Below are positions 19,535-29,008 of a stretch of DNA of 64,000 nt, piece after piece. Position 1 is the first letter of the stretch, and every line of letters starts with the position of its first letter. The translations under genes were made by a program, and so were the position numbers. This stretch comes from Aquabacterium commune (GTDB taxonomy: Bacteria; Pseudomonadota; Gammaproteobacteria; Burkholderiales; Burkholderiaceae_C): positions 1 to 64,000 of the forward strand of contig NZ_SNXW01000001.1 in NCBI RefSeq assembly GCF_004362855.1, written 5' to 3'. The notes beneath the pieces are model-generated. The model saw only the letters and a program-made list of their open reading frames with translations. It ran no database searches and was not told the DNA's origin.

Positions 19535-19804
19535 TCAGCCCACCACGTTGGGAATGGACTGCAGCACCTGCTGGATGTACTCCACCAGGGTGTTGATCAT
19601 CCAGGGGCCGGCCACGGCCAGGGTGGCGAAAGCGGCCAGCAGCTTGGGCACGAAAGACAGCGTCTGTTCGCTGATCTGCGTGGCCGCCTGGAAGATGCCG
19701 ACCACCAGGCCCACGACCAGCACCACCAGCACCAGCGGGCCCGCCACGGTCAGCAGGGTGAGCAGGCCGTCGCGGCCGATGGTCAGGACTTGTTGGGGAT
19801 CCAT
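19535..19804 (-). CDS. fliQ: Flagellar biosynthesis protein FliQ
   Basis: 89 residues with two hydrophobic hairpin helices. The sequence M-D-P-Q-Q-V-L-T-I-G-R-D-G-L followed by V-V-G-I-F-Q-A-A-T-Q-I-S-E-Q-T-L-S-F-V-P is the standard FliQ pattern. The start at 19804 gives the family's usual 89-90 residues; an upstream in-frame start would overlap fliP. It lies between fliP and fliR and supplies the small subunit of the export gate. Confidence 0.95.
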   Translation of the reverse strand: MDPQQVLTIGRDGLLTLLTVAGPLVLVVLVVGLVVGIFQAATQISEQTLSFVPKLLAAFATLAVAGPWMINTLVEYIQQVLQSIPNVVG

Positions 19805-19823
19805 GTCTTGTTCCGCGGCACCG

Positions 19824-20666
19824 TCACTGCACGAAGCTGGCGGCCAGCGAGCCGAGCAGCAGGTTCCAGCCATCGGCCAGCACGAACAGCATCAGCTTGA
19901 AGGGCAAGGCCACCATCACCGGCGACAGCATCATCATGCCCAGGCTCATCAGCACGCTGGCCACGATCATGTCGATGACCAGGAAGGGGATGAAGATGAG
20001 GAAGCCGATCTGGAAGGCCGACTTCAGCTCGCTGGTCACGAAGGCCGGCACCAGCACACGGAAGGGCACGGTCTCGGGCTTGACGTCACCTTGCAGCTTG
20101 GCCAGCTTGGTGAACAGGCCCAGGTCGGACTGGCGGGTCTGCTTGAGCATGAAGCTGCGCATCGGGGCCTGGCCGCGCTCCAACGCCTGGGTGAAGGTGA
20201 TCTGGTTGGCCGAGAAGGGCTCGTAGGCGTCCTTGTAAACCTTGTCCAGCGTCGGACCCATCACGAACAGCGTGAGGAAGAGCGACAGGCCGATGACGAC
20301 CTGGTTGGGCGGTGCGGCCTGGGTGCCGATGGCCTGGCGCATCAGGCTGAGCACGATGGCGATGCGGGTGAAGCCCGTCATCATCAGCAGCACGGCCGGC
20401 AAGAAGCCCAGGGCGGTGAAGAACAGCAGGGTCTGGATGGGCACCGAGTAGCTGCTGCCTCCCCCGCCCTGACCGATCATCAGCGGCAAGGTCGCACCAC
20501 CGACGGGGGCGGCTGGTGCAAGGGGTGCGACCTGCGCCCACGACGAGGCCGCGGCCGTCAGCAGGGACAGCAGCACGAGGCCGCCACGGATCCAGCGGGA
20601 GCGGTTCATGGCGATGCGCGGCAGGCGCAGGCCAGGGGCGCGACGGGGTGCGGCGATCGCCATCAT
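19824..20666 (-). CDS. fliP: Flagellar biosynthesis protein FliP
   Basis: FliP of the type III export gate core. After a signal-like hydrophobic segment (S-W-A-Q), the conserved blocks [35 protein letters not shown], and [15 protein letters not shown] are all present. Start choice is ambiguous: ATG at 20666 overlaps the fliO stop (ATGA) and has GGAG 4-5 bp upstream, giving 280 residues; ATG at 20609 gives 261 residues, nearer the family length, but no ribosome-binding site. I prefer 20666 for coupling. Confidence 0.93.
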   Translation of the reverse strand: MMAIAAPRRAPGLRLPRIAMNRSRWIRGGLVLLSLLTAAASSWAQVAPLAPAAPVGGATLPLMIGQGGGGSSYSVPIQTLLFFTALGFLPAVLLMMTGFTRIAIVLSLMRQAIGTQAAPPNQVVIGLSLFLTLFVMGPTLDKVYKDAYEPFSANQITFTQALERGQAPMRSFMLKQTRQSDLGLFTKLAKLQGDVKPETVPFRVLVPAFVTSELKSAFQIGFLIFIPFLVIDMIVASVLMSLGMMMLSPVMVALPFKLMLFVLADGWNLLLGSLAASFVQ

Positions 20667-21031
20667 GAGGCTCCGGGAGGGGTGTCGCCGGCCTTGCCAG
20701 CGCGTTTGAGCAGGGCCGCGAACCCAGGGTGCACCGCGGGTGCGGCGGCTTCGGCCGGAGCCTGGGGCGCCATGGTGTGCAGGGTCTGGATGCTCTGGCC
20801 GGTCACGCCGAGCACGAGCCAGGTGCGTGCATCGCCCTGCCCCACTTCGACGGTCAGCAGGCGCTGGCCCGGACCGATGTTGAGCTGCCCGATCGTCTTG
20901 ACCAGGGCCTCGGCCTTGGCACCGGCCAGGGCGCCCGAGGCCAGGCCAGAGCGCTTGAGCGCCCACAGGCACAGCGGGATCAGCGCCACGATGAGCACGA
21001 ACCACACCACCGACATGCCAGTTGCAGCCAT
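20663..21031 (-). CDS. fliO: Flagellar biosynthesis protein FliO
   Basis: 122 residues with a single N-terminal transmembrane helix (residues ~7-24, [16 protein letters not shown]) and a cytoplasmic domain with the FliO core L[13 protein letters not shown] and W-L-V-L-G-V-T. FliO assists FliP ring assembly. It lies between fliN (1-bp gap) and fliP (4-bp overlap). Confidence 0.88.
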   Translation of the reverse strand: MAATGMSVVWFVLIVALIPLCLWALKRSGLASGALAGAKAEALVKTIGQLNIGPGQRLLTVEVGQGDARTWLVLGVTGQSIQTLHTMAPQAPAEAAAPAVHPGFAALLKRAGKAGDTPPGAS

Positions 21032-21032
21032 G

Positions 21033-21539
21033 TCAGCTCCCGCGGCTCAGGCGACGCATGCGCTCGGACGGCGTCACGATGTCGGTCAGGCGGATGCCGA
21101 ACTTGTCGTTGACCACCACGACCTCGCCCTGCGCGATGAGGAAGCCGTTGACCAGCACGTCCATGGGTTCGCCGGCCAGCGCGTCCAGCTCCACCACCGA
21201 GCCCTGCGCGAGCTGCAGGATGTTCTTGATGGGGATGCGCGTGCGGCCCAACTCCACCGTGAGCTGCACGGGGATGTCCAGGATCATGTTGATGTCGTTG
21301 CCCGCGCCGCTGGTTGGGGCCGAGTTGCCGAAGTTGGCAAAGGCGGCAGGCGTCATCTGCTGGGCCGAGGCGGTCACCTCGCTGGCGGTGCCAGCCGATC
21401 CGGACATGGCGCCATCGAAGGCGGCATCGGCCGAGGCGGCGTTGCCCTGCTGCGCCAGTGCGGCCTCCCATTCGGCGGCCATGGCGTCTTGCTCGCCTGC
21501 GCCGCCTTCGGGCGGGAACTCTGCTGCAGATTCAGACAT
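21033..21539 (-). CDS. fliN: Flagellar motor switch protein FliN
   Basis: 168 residues. The C-terminal ~80 residues are the SpoA/C-ring domain: I-L-D-I-P-V-Q-L-T-V-E-L-G-R-T-R, I-K-N-I-L-Q-L-A-Q-G-S-V-V-E-L-D, V-L-V-N-G-x-L-I-A-Q-G-E-V-V-V. The N-terminal ~85 residues are Ala/Ser-rich and probably disordered, a longer tail than in E. coli (137 residues). The start at 21539 has GGAG at 6 bp and overlaps the fliM 3' end by 8 bp. FliN forms the bottom of the C ring and binds FliH and CheY. Confidence 0.94.
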   Translation of the reverse strand: MSESAAEFPPEGGAGEQDAMAAEWEAALAQQGNAASADAAFDGAMSGSAGTASEVTASAQQMTPAAFANFGNSAPTSGAGNDINMILDIPVQLTVELGRTRIPIKNILQLAQGSVVELDALAGEPMDVLVNGFLIAQGEVVVVNDKFGIRLTDIVTPSERMRRLSRGS

Positions 21540-22533
21540 GTTGGTCTCCAAGCCAGCTGGTGTTGCCGGTGGTCAAAAGCTTCTCGACGCGAAGCGCGTA
21601 TTTGTTGTCCGAGGTGCCGTAGTAGCAGTCGAAGACGGGCACGCCATCAACCTTGGCCTGGATGATCTTGTTGAGGTCCAGCTCGATGAAGTCACCGGGC
21701 TTGAGCGCCAGCAACTGCTCGACGGTGGCGGGGGCATGGCCGAGCTCGGCCACCAGGTCCACCTGGGCAGACTGGATCTGCTGCGTCAGCAGCTTGACCC
21801 AGCGGCGGTCGGGCTCGGCCGAATCGCCCTGGATGGAGCTGAACAGGATGTCCCGGATGGGCTCCAGCGTGGCGTAGGGGATGCAGATGTGGATGGTGCC
21901 GCTGGTGTCGCCGATTTCCAGCGTGAAGGAGCAGCACACCACGATCTCGCTGGGCGTGGCCACGGTGGCGAACTGGGGCTGCATCTCGGAGCGCTGGTAG
22001 TCCAGCTCGACCGGGTAGATGCCCTGCCAGGACTTCTTGTATTCCTCGGTGATGACGTCCACCAGCCGGCGGATGATGCGCTGCTCGGTGGCGGAGAAAT
22101 CACGGCCTTCGATGCGGGTGTGGAACTTGCCGCCGCCGCCAAAGAGCGCGTCGATCACGGCAAACACCAGGGTCGGCTCACAGACGATCAGGCCCGAGCC
22201 GCGCAGCGGGCGCACGGCCATGATGTTGAAGTTCGTGGGCACCACGATCTCGCGCAGGAAGGCGCTGTACTTCTGCACCTTGATGCCGCCCACCGACACT
22301 TCGGGGGACTTGCGGATGAAGTTGAACAGGCCGATGCGGATGTTGCGGGCAAAGCGCTCGTTGATGATCTCCATCGTGGGCATGCGCCCACGCACGATGC
22401 GCTCTTGCTGTGCCAGGTTGTAGTCGCGGATGCCTTCCTTGGGCAGCTCCTCCTGCTCCAGCTTCTGGCTTTCGCCCGTGATGCCCTGGAGCAGGGCATC
22501 GACTTCGTCTTGGGAGAGGATTTGCTGGTTCAT
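21532..22533 (-). CDS. fliM: Flagellar motor switch protein FliM
   Basis: 333 residues. The N-terminal CheY-P binding peptide is present in the start (I-L-S-Q-D-E-V-D-A-L-L). The middle domain has M-E-I-I-N-E-R-F-A-R and G-G-K-F-H-T-R-I-E-G-R-D-F-S, and the C-terminal SpoA domain has L-x-L-K-P-G-D-F-I-E-L-D. FliM binds FliG and phosphorylated CheY in the C ring and sets rotation direction. Overlaps fliN by 8 bp. Separated from fliL by 45 bp. Confidence 0.95.
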   Translation of the reverse strand: MNQQILSQDEVDALLQGITGESQKLEQEELPKEGIRDYNLAQQERIVRGRMPTMEIINERFARNIRIGLFNFIRKSPEVSVGGIKVQKYSAFLREIVVPTNFNIMAVRPLRGSGLIVCEPTLVFAVIDALFGGGGKFHTRIEGRDFSATEQRIIRRLVDVITEEYKKSWQGIYPVELDYQRSEMQPQFATVATPSEIVVCCSFTLEIGDTSGTIHICIPYATLEPIRDILFSSIQGDSAEPDRRWVKLLTQQIQSAQVDLVAELGHAPATVEQLLALKPGDFIELDLNKIIQAKVDGVPVFDCYYGTSDNKYALRVEKLLTTGNTSWLGDQHV

Positions 22534-22578
22534 GGCGGACGACTTCTCAAACGGCGGGCAAGCGGCGGTGGCCCTGGC

Positions 22579-23226
22579 TCACTGGATGATGAAATTCGAG
22601 TAGTGGACGTGCACGATCGGGTTGTAGGACTCGACCTTCTTCTTTTTCTTCTTTTTCTTCTTGGGCGCGTCTTCCTCGGCCTTGGCCGCGGCTTCCTCGT
22701 CTTCCGGGTCCTCGATCTCGTAGCCCATGGCGCGGGCGGCGTCGCGGCGGATCTCTTCGGCCAGCTTTTGCTTGCCCTCGATGGACAGCAGCTCGGCCGA
22801 GGTCTTGTGCGAGAGGATCAGCAGCACGGAATTGCGGATGGCGGGCATGTAGCCCTTCATCTCTTCGCCGATCTTGGCGTCATCGACCTGCAGGCTCACG
22901 CCGATCTGGGCGAAGCGCTCGCCTTCCTTGTCGGCCAGGTTGACGATGAAGGGGTCCAGGGGCACGAACGTGGGCGGGCCCTTGTGCTCGTCCTTGCCAT
23001 GCTCGGGCTTCTTGGCTTGCTTGGCCGGTGCGGCGTGCTCGGCGTCACCGTCTTCACCCTCGGCCGCAGCGGCGGCTTCGGCATCGGCCTTCTTCTTCAT
23101 CATGAAGAACGCACCGCCACCGCCGGCCAGGAGCACGGCCACGGCGGCACCGATGATGATGAGTTTCTTGCTGCCCTTCTTGGGGGCTTCGCCTTCGGCC
23201 GGAGCGGCGGCGGGGGCTGCTGACAT
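22579..23226 (-). CDS. fliL: Flagellar basal body-associated protein FliL
   Basis: 215 residues. A cytoplasmic N-terminal stub, one transmembrane helix (I-I-I-G-A-A-V-A-V-L-L-A-G-G-G-G-A-F-F-M-M) and a periplasmic stomatin-like domain with F-V-P-L-D-P-F-I-V-N-L-A-D-K. Odd features are an Ala/Glu-rich insert after the membrane helix and a run of nine consecutive lysines (codons AAG/AAA, near 22635-22662) shortly before the conserved C-terminus V-H-V-H-Y-S-N-F-I-I-Q. FliL supports stator function. The start has AGGAGAAAACGC before the ATG. Confidence 0.9.
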   Translation of the reverse strand: MSAAPAAAPAEGEAPKKGSKKLIIIGAAVAVLLAGGGGAFFMMKKKADAEAAAAAEGEDGDAEHAAPAKQAKKPEHGKDEHKGPPTFVPLDPFIVNLADKEGERFAQIGVSLQVDDAKIGEEMKGYMPAIRNSVLLILSHKTSAELLSIEGKQKLAEEIRRDAARAMGYEIEDPEDEEAAAKAEEDAPKKKKKKKKKVESYNPIVHVHYSNFIIQ

Positions 23227-23365
23227 GCGTTTTCTCCTGGGGTCATGCCTTGAAGGGCATGGGGGGATTATTCGAAGTCAGCGCCCTCCGCGATGGACGG
23301 ATAAGCGGCGGGAAAGGCGTGCGATTTCCACATCGCGCGCTTTTGCCTGCGTCCAGCCTCCATGC

Positions 23366-24916
23366 TCAGGCATAGAGGTCGAGCCCGCCCAGGCGGCCGG
23401 GCCGTGGCGCGCTGACCTGGCGCAGGGGTTCGGCGTCGTCGCCCTCGCTGCGGTCACCGCGGCCCTGGCCGGTGCGTCCGGAGGCGTTGGCGCCGCCATT
23501 CGGGCCCTGCGAGAAGGCTTGCTGCTGCTGGGGCGTCTGCGAGAACACCCCGCCCCCGCTGAGGCTCAGGCCCACGTCGTTGAGCGAGGACGACAGCATG
23601 GAGAGGCTGGCTTCGATGGCCTGTCTCGTTTCTAGCGCAGCGGCGGCGAAGTCCACGTGGGCGGACTGGCCATCCAGTGAAATCTTCACGTTGATGGGGC
23701 CCATCTCGGCCGGGTTGAGGTGCAACTCGGCCGTCATCGGGCCGTCGTTGCGGGCCTGGCCCACCCACAGACCGATCTGGTCGGCGAGCTCTTGGGTGAA
23801 TTCGGGGGCGTCCAGCGGGGTGGGCAGGCTGGCCTGTGCGTGGGGCATGGCTTGGCGCGCTTCGGACAAGGCCTGGCCGAAGCTGGCCACGCGGGCACCG
23901 TCGGCGGCCATCAGCGCGGCGGCATCCTGCCCCACGCCCTTGGCACCTTCGCCCACCAGGGCCTGGGCCTCGCGGCCCTTGCCCAGCAAGGCATCGACCT
24001 GGAGCGAGGCATCGCCCTGGCCTGCCGCCAGACCGGCCTTGCCAGCCGCAGCGTCCTGACCGAGTTCCAGCTTGCGCAGGCCCCATGCGATGCCCTGGCC
24101 CCGTCCGTGTCCGAGGGCCTTGCCGCGGCCCTCCTCGTCCTGGCCGAGTTGGAGGCCAGGGCCTTCGCCCTCGGTGCCAGCCAGCTCGCTGCCTTCGGCG
24201 TGGGTGCCTGCTTCGCCACCCTGGGTGAGGCTGGCCAGCCAGGCCATCATGCCGGCGGGGTCGTTGGCTTGCACGGTGGGTGGGGGCGTGAGTTCGCGCA
24301 CCACGGCCGTGCCCTCGCCCTGGGCGGTGACCAAGCGGGTCTCGTCCTTGGCTTCGTCAGCGGCCAGGGTGGCTTCGGTCTCGTGGCCCGCCGAGGTGGC
24401 ATCGGTGTCCATGCCGTCCCTGGCGCTGGCCGTGCGCTTGGCCTGGGCGGTGTGGGCATTTTGGGTGCCGTTGGCGGAGTTGGCCGCATTGGCCGAATTG
24501 GCCTTGGCGGCTTCGGCCCTGGCCTGGCCCTGGGCGGCCGCGGCCTGGCGAGCGGCTGCGCCTGGCGAGGTCTGCGAGGCGGTCGCCGGTGCGCGGGTGG
24601 CGTTGGCCTGGCTGCGCGCCGCCGCCAGCTTTTGCTGGGTGGCGTTCCAGCCGGGCCCCTTGGCGGCCGTGGGCGTGTCTGTGGGTGAGGCACTGGGAGG
24701 TGTCTGCGCAGCCGGTGTGGCCTGGGCCGTCCGGGCGGCTTGCGGCAGGGGCGTCTGGGCCTGCGGCTTGTGCTGTTCCATCCAGCGGGAGAAGCTGCCG
24801 GCGTTGGCGCCCTGGCCGTCCGAGCCCAGGCGCGCCAACCAGTCGGCGGGCTGCGCGGCGGCCGTGCCTTGCACGCCCGTCACGGCGTTGGTGGAAGACT
24901 GGATGGCTTTGCTCAT
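23366..24916 (-). CDS. fliK: Flagellar hook-length control protein FliK
   Basis: 516 residues, with an Ala/Gln/Thr-rich low-complexity N-terminal ruler of about 330 residues and a C-terminal Flg_hook domain: L-H-L-N-P-A-E-M-G-P-I-N-V-K-I-S-L-D-G-Q-S-A-H-V-D-F, then T-R-Q-A-I-E-A-S-L and L-S-S-S-L-N-D-V-G-L-S-L. FliK is exported as a molecular ruler and switches FlhB specificity when the hook is complete. The low-complexity part (T-A-N-S-A-N-A-A-N-S-A-N-like runs) makes alignment uncertain, but the C-terminal domain is unambiguous. Confidence 0.92.
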   Translation of the reverse strand: MSKAIQSSTNAVTGVQGTAAAQPADWLARLGSDGQGANAGSFSRWMEQHKPQAQTPLPQAARTAQATPAAQTPPSASPTDTPTAAKGPGWNATQQKLAAARSQANATRAPATASQTSPGAAARQAAAAQGQARAEAAKANSANAANSANGTQNAHTAQAKRTASARDGMDTDATSAGHETEATLAADEAKDETRLVTAQGEGTAVVRELTPPPTVQANDPAGMMAWLASLTQGGEAGTHAEGSELAGTEGEGPGLQLGQDEEGRGKALGHGRGQGIAWGLRKLELGQDAAAGKAGLAAGQGDASLQVDALLGKGREAQALVGEGAKGVGQDAAALMAADGARVASFGQALSEARQAMPHAQASLPTPLDAPEFTQELADQIGLWVGQARNDGPMTAELHLNPAEMGPINVKISLDGQSAHVDFAAAALETRQAIEASLSMLSSSLNDVGLSLSGGGVFSQTPQQQQAFSQGPNGGANASGRTGQGRGDRSEGDDAEPLRQVSAPRPGRLGGLDLYA

Positions 24917-24964
24917 GGTGGGCCTCGTTCGGGATGTCGGTGTATCGGGGGTGTCAGGCCGCGC

Positions 24965-25447
24965 TCACAACGCGCCGGTGGCCAGGCCGCTGGCCGCCAT
25001 GCCCTGGGACTGGGCCATGCGCACGGAACGCGCGGCCTGCTCGTCGGTGGCTTTCTGTTCCTGGCGGTTCTGCTTGAGTTGCGCCTCCGCCTGGCGGCGA
25101 TCGATGAGTTGCGACACGGCCGCCACGCGGCGCTCGCGCTCGATCAGCTGGGCGCGGCAGCGCGCCAGTTGCTGCTCGGCCATGGTGACGCGGCGGTCCT
25201 GTTCGGAGACCGCCTCGCCAAGGCGCACGGTGAAATCCTGGTAGCAGTGCACGATTTCCATGCCGCCAGACTGCTGGAACTGTGTCTGCCAGCGGCGCTG
25301 GTATTCCTGGCGCCAGTCGGTGAGCGACTGCGCCTGCTGGCGCGACGATTCATGCGCCTGGCGTGCCGCTTCCATCGCGGACACGGCCTCGTCGCGCGCC
25401 TTCTCGGCCGCTTCCAACACCATCAGCAGGGCCTGGATACCGCTCAT
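24965..25447 (-). CDS. fliJ: Flagellar export protein FliJ
   Basis: 160 residues predicted almost wholly alpha-helical coiled coil (L-M-V-L-E-A-A-E-K-A-R-D-E-A, R-R-V-T-M-A-E-Q-Q-L-A-R, R-Q-A-E-A-Q-L-K-Q-N-R-Q-E-Q-K). This is the general escort/stalk protein of the export ATPase. It lies directly between fliI and fliK, as in most proteobacteria. The ATG at 25447 is preferred over a TTG codon just upstream. Confidence 0.87.
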   Translation of the reverse strand: MSGIQALLMVLEAAEKARDEAVSAMEAARQAHESSRQQAQSLTDWRQEYQRRWQTQFQQSGGMEIVHCYQDFTVRLGEAVSEQDRRVTMAEQQLARCRAQLIERERRVAAVSQLIDRRQAEAQLKQNRQEQKATDEQAARSVRMAQSQGMAASGLATGAL

Positions 25448-25501
25448 CAACCTTGCCTCCTGCCCGGGACGGGCTCACGCACCGACACCGGCGCCACAAC
25501 G

Positions 25502-26932
25502 TCAATGCGAGACGATCTGCTGCAACTCGCCGATCGAGTCGCCCAGCGTGGCCTGGGTGTGCATGCCTTGTTGCAGCATCTGCACCATGGCCGGGTGGGC
25601 GTGCACGGCCTGGTCCAGGTCGGGGTCGCCCCCGGGCACATAGGCGCCCAGCTGGATCAGGTCGCGCGCCTTGCTGTACTTGGACCACAGCTGGCGGAAG
25701 CGTCTCGCGCTGTCGATATGTTGCCCGTCTGCGACGTTGTGCATCACCCGAGAAGCACTGCGTTCGATGTCTATTGCGGGGAAATGGCCCGCCTCGGCCA
25801 GCTCACGCGACAGCACGATGTGACCGTCCAGGATGGCGCGGGCGGCATCTGCGATGGGGTCTTGCTGGTCGTCGCCCTCGGACAGCACGGTGTAGAACGC
25901 GGTGATGGAGCCGTGGCCGTTCAGGCCATTGCCGCTGCGCTCGACCAGCTGGGGCAGCTTGGCAAAGCACGAAGGCGGGTAGCCCTTGGTGGCGGGCGGC
26001 TCGCCGATGGCCAGTGCGATTTCACGCTGCGCCATGGCGTAGCGGGTCAGCGAATCCATCAGCAGCAGCACGTGCAGGCCCTGGTCGCGGAAGTGCTCGG
26101 CCACGGCGGTGGCATAGGCAGCGCCTTGCATGCGGGTCAGCGGCGGTGCATCGGCAGGTGCGGCCACCACCACCGAGCGGGCCAGGCCCTCTTCGCCCAG
26201 GATGTCTTCGATGAATTCCTTGACTTCGCGGCCCCGCTCGCCGATCAGGCCCACGACGATGACGTCGGCCTGGGTGTAGCGGGCCATCATGCCCAGCAGC
26301 ACCGATTTGCCCACGCCCGAACCGGCGAACAGGCCGATGCGCTGGCCGCGGCCCACGGTGAGCATGGCATTGATGGCGCGCACGCCCGTGTCCAGCGGCA
26401 GGCGGACCGGGTCGCGCTCCATGGCGTTGATGGCGCGGCGGGCCAGCGGCTCGCTGCGGATGTGCTGCAGCGGGCCCTTGCGGTCCATCGGCACGCCCTG
26501 GGCATCGACCACGCGGCCCAGCAGGCCCGCGCCCACCGGCAGGTGGCGGGTGCGGTCTTCGCTGCGGCGCCAGGGGTGGTTGGGGCGGCCCAGCACCGGC
26601 GTGTTGACCGGGATCTGGCAAGGGATGACGCGGGCGCCGCTGGCCAGGCCATGCACTTCGGCCGTGGGCATCAGGTAGGCGCGGTCACCGGCGAAGCCGA
26701 CCACCTCGGCCAGCACCGGGGTGGATTCCAGCCGGGTTTCGGAGTGGATTTCGCAGACAGCGCCCACGGGCAGGCGCAGGCCGGTGGCTTCCAGCACCAG
26801 GCCGGCTACGCGCACCAGCTTGCCCTGGTTTTCCAGGGGCATGCGGCTGGCGGCACAGGCGTCCAGGTCGTCCAGGAAGCGGCTCCAGCGGCCCAGGGCC
26901 ACGTCGTGGTGGGCTCGGATGGGCATGTTCAT
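25502..26932 (-). CDS. fliI: Flagellum-specific ATP synthase FliI
   Basis: 476 residues. F1-beta-like export ATPase. Walker A G-S-G-V-G-K-S near residue 208, Walker B-region [10 protein letters not shown], and the flagellar/T3SS ATPase signature [16 protein letters not shown] are visible. FliI forms a hexamer at the base of the export gate with FliH and FliJ. Its ATG overlaps the fliH stop (ATGA). Confidence 0.96.
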   Translation of the reverse strand: MNMPIRAHHDVALGRWSRFLDDLDACAASRMPLENQGKLVRVAGLVLEATGLRLPVGAVCEIHSETRLESTPVLAEVVGFAGDRAYLMPTAEVHGLASGARVIPCQIPVNTPVLGRPNHPWRRSEDRTRHLPVGAGLLGRVVDAQGVPMDRKGPLQHIRSEPLARRAINAMERDPVRLPLDTGVRAINAMLTVGRGQRIGLFAGSGVGKSVLLGMMARYTQADVIVVGLIGERGREVKEFIEDILGEEGLARSVVVAAPADAPPLTRMQGAAYATAVAEHFRDQGLHVLLLMDSLTRYAMAQREIALAIGEPPATKGYPPSCFAKLPQLVERSGNGLNGHGSITAFYTVLSEGDDQQDPIADAARAILDGHIVLSRELAEAGHFPAIDIERSASRVMHNVADGQHIDSARRFRQLWSKYSKARDLIQLGAYVPGGDPDLDQAVHAHPAMVQMLQQGMHTQATLGDSIGELQQIVSH

Positions 26933-28011
26933 GGGTGGTCCTCCTCAGGGGCAGGTTCGTCTTCATCGCTCACCATCGGGTGGGCGTCGGCGGCGCTGGT
27001 GGCTTCGCGGCCCTCGTGCCAGGGCGCTTCGTAGCCCAGGGCCGAGGCCGCGCGCGACCAGCGGGCTTCCACCGTGGCGTCCACCACGGCGATGTCGGAT
27101 TCGACGATGCAGCCGCCGCGCTGCACGCTGGCATCGGGCACCAGGCGGGCGCCGCGGGCGGCGAGCATCTCGGACAGCTGGGCCTGCGCCAAGGCGTGGT
27201 CGTCGGGGTTGAGCCGCACGATGACCTGGCGGGCCGAGGCCAGCAGCGCACCCAGGGCCTGCTCGGCCACATCGACCACCAGCTCAGGGCTCTGGCGCAA
27301 TTCGGTGCGCACCACCTGGCGGGCCAGCTCCAGCGCCACACCGGCGATGCGGCCGGCGAGTTGCTGCTCCAGCGACTCCAGGCGGTGGTGGAAATCGGAG
27401 GCCAGCGCGCCGACCTGGTCGCTCATGTAGGCGGCCATCTGGGCGGCTTGGGTCTGCTTGTAGCTTTCCAGCGCGGCCAGGCCGTTGCGGTAGCCGTCCT
27501 GGTAGCCCTGCTGGCGGGCCTGGTTGAGCAACTCTTCCACCGGCGGGCCGGCGGGCGCGGCGCTGGCTTCGGCCGCGCGGGCGGCTTCGCGCTCCTGCGC
27601 TTCGGCCTGGCCAGGCATGCCACCCACCACGGGGCGACGGCCGGCGGGCTTGGCGCCGGCGGCTGCACCGTTGGCGGACATGCCCTGCGCTGTTGCCTGA
27701 GCTGTTGCCTGCGCGGAGGCCTGTCCCTTGGCCTGGGGCGCGTGCTGGGCCGGCTGCTGCGGCTTCATGTTGGGGCGCATCTCGGCGGCGGCGCGTTCGG
27801 CCAGGGTGGGCTTGCGCACGCCCACGTCGGGCTGGTCTGCGGGGCGGGGCTCGAAGGTCTGCGGCGCCCAGGCCGAGAAATTGCCCAACTCCTCGCGCGG
27901 GATGAAGCGTGCGTAGGGATTGGGGGCGGCGTTGCTGCCGGCGGCACCGTTGGCGCCCTGCCCTGCAGGCGGCACGCCGGGGCGAGGCTGCTGGGGCTTA
28001 GACGTACTCAT
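26929..28011 (-). CDS. fliH: Flagellar assembly protein FliH
   Basis: 360 residues, long for FliH (usually 220-260). The extra length is an N-terminal Pro/Gln/Ala-rich disordered region ([19 protein letters not shown]). Recognisable are [18 protein letters not shown] and the coiled-coil plus C-terminal domain ([23 protein letters not shown]). FliH is the negative regulator/stator of FliI. It overlaps the end of fliG by 14 bp. Confidence 0.9.
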   Translation of the reverse strand: MSTSKPQQPRPGVPPAGQGANGAAGSNAAPNPYARFIPREELGNFSAWAPQTFEPRPADQPDVGVRKPTLAERAAAEMRPNMKPQQPAQHAPQAKGQASAQATAQATAQGMSANGAAAGAKPAGRRPVVGGMPGQAEAQEREAARAAEASAAPAGPPVEELLNQARQQGYQDGYRNGLAALESYKQTQAAQMAAYMSDQVGALASDFHHRLESLEQQLAGRIAGVALELARQVVRTELRQSPELVVDVAEQALGALLASARQVIVRLNPDDHALAQAQLSEMLAARGARLVPDASVQRGGCIVESDIAVVDATVEARWSRAASALGYEAPWHEGREATSAADAHPMVSDEDEPAPEEDHP

Positions 28012-28993
28012 CGTCGCCTCCGCTGCTCATGACGATCTGGCCTTCGTCGGCCAGGCGGCGCACGATCTTGAGCAGCTCCTTCTGCTCGGCTTCCACGTCG
28101 GAGAGCTTGACCGGCCCGCGGGACTCCAGGTCCTCGCGCAGGGTTTCGGCCGCGCGACTGGACATGTTCCTGAAGACCTTCTCGCGGATCTCCGGCGAAG
28201 CCCCCTTGAGCGAGATGATGAGCGACTCGGTCTGCACTTCCTTGAGCATGGACTGGAAGCCCTTGTCGTCAAGCTTGCCCAGGTCGTCGAAGGTGAACAT
28301 GTTGTCCGTGATCTTCTGCGCCAGGTCGCTGTCGGCTTCGCGGATGTAGTCCAGCACCGAGGTCTCCAGGCTGGAGCCCATCAGGTTGATGATTTCGGCC
28401 GCGGGCTTGACGCCGCCCAGCGAGGACTTGCGGATCTGCGAGCCGCCGGCCAGCACGCGCGACAGCACCTCGTTGAGGTCCTTCAGCGCGGCGGGCTGGA
28501 TGCCGTCCAGCGTGGCGATGCGCACCATCACCTCGTTGCGGTGTCGCTCGGTGAACACTTTCAGGATGGAGGACGCCTGGTCCGGGTCCAGGTGGACCAG
28601 GATGGCGGCGACGATCTGCGGGTGCTCGTGGCGCAACAGCTCGGCCACCGAGATGGCGTCCATCCACTTCAGGCTCTCGATGCCGGTGATGTCGCTGCCC
28701 TGGATGATGCGGTCGATCAGCAGGTTGGCCTTGTCGTCACCCAGCGCCTTGCGCAACACGGACTTGATGTACTCGTCGGTGTCGGCCACCAGCACGCCCA
28801 TCTCGGTTGACTCCTGCGCGAAGCGGTCCAGCACGTTGTCGATGCGCTCGCGGGTCACCGTCTTGAGCTTGGCAATCGTCTCGCCCAGGTGCTGCACCTC
28901 TTTGGGCTCCAGGTTCTTGAAGACCTCGGCCGCCTCTTCCTCGCCCAAGGACATGAGCAGGATGGCGGCGTCTTCCAGGCCTTTTTCGTCCAT
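27998..28993 (-). CDS. fliG: Flagellar motor switch protein FliG
   Basis: 331 residues. N-terminal domain binding FliF, middle E-H-P-Q-I-V-A-A-I-L motif for FliM and the C-terminal torque domain with the charged pairs seen as D-L-G-K-L-D-D-K-G-F-Q-S-M-L-K, then E-K-V-F-R-N-M-S-S-R-A-A and R-G-P-V-K-L-S-D-V. FliG is the C-ring subunit that contacts the stator. It starts 15 bp after fliF. Confidence 0.96.
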   Translation of the reverse strand: MDEKGLEDAAILLMSLGEEEAAEVFKNLEPKEVQHLGETIAKLKTVTRERIDNVLDRFAQESTEMGVLVADTDEYIKSVLRKALGDDKANLLIDRIIQGSDITGIESLKWMDAISVAELLRHEHPQIVAAILVHLDPDQASSILKVFTERHRNEVMVRIATLDGIQPAALKDLNEVLSRVLAGGSQIRKSSLGGVKPAAEIINLMGSSLETSVLDYIREADSDLAQKITDNMFTFDDLGKLDDKGFQSMLKEVQTESLIISLKGASPEIREKVFRNMSSRAAETLREDLESRGPVKLSDVEAEQKELLKIVRRLADEGQIVMSSGGDDEYV

Positions 28994-29008
28994 GACGCGC
29001 TTCCTCGG

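Noticed and set aside
19146-21665. 839-codon plus-strand frame over fliR-fliN
   Set aside because: Antisense of the flagellar genes, which are certain; no recognisable domain.
23244-23261. CATGCC/GGCATG hairpin before fliL as terminator
   Set aside because: Only 6-bp stem and no T run; it may be leader structure only.
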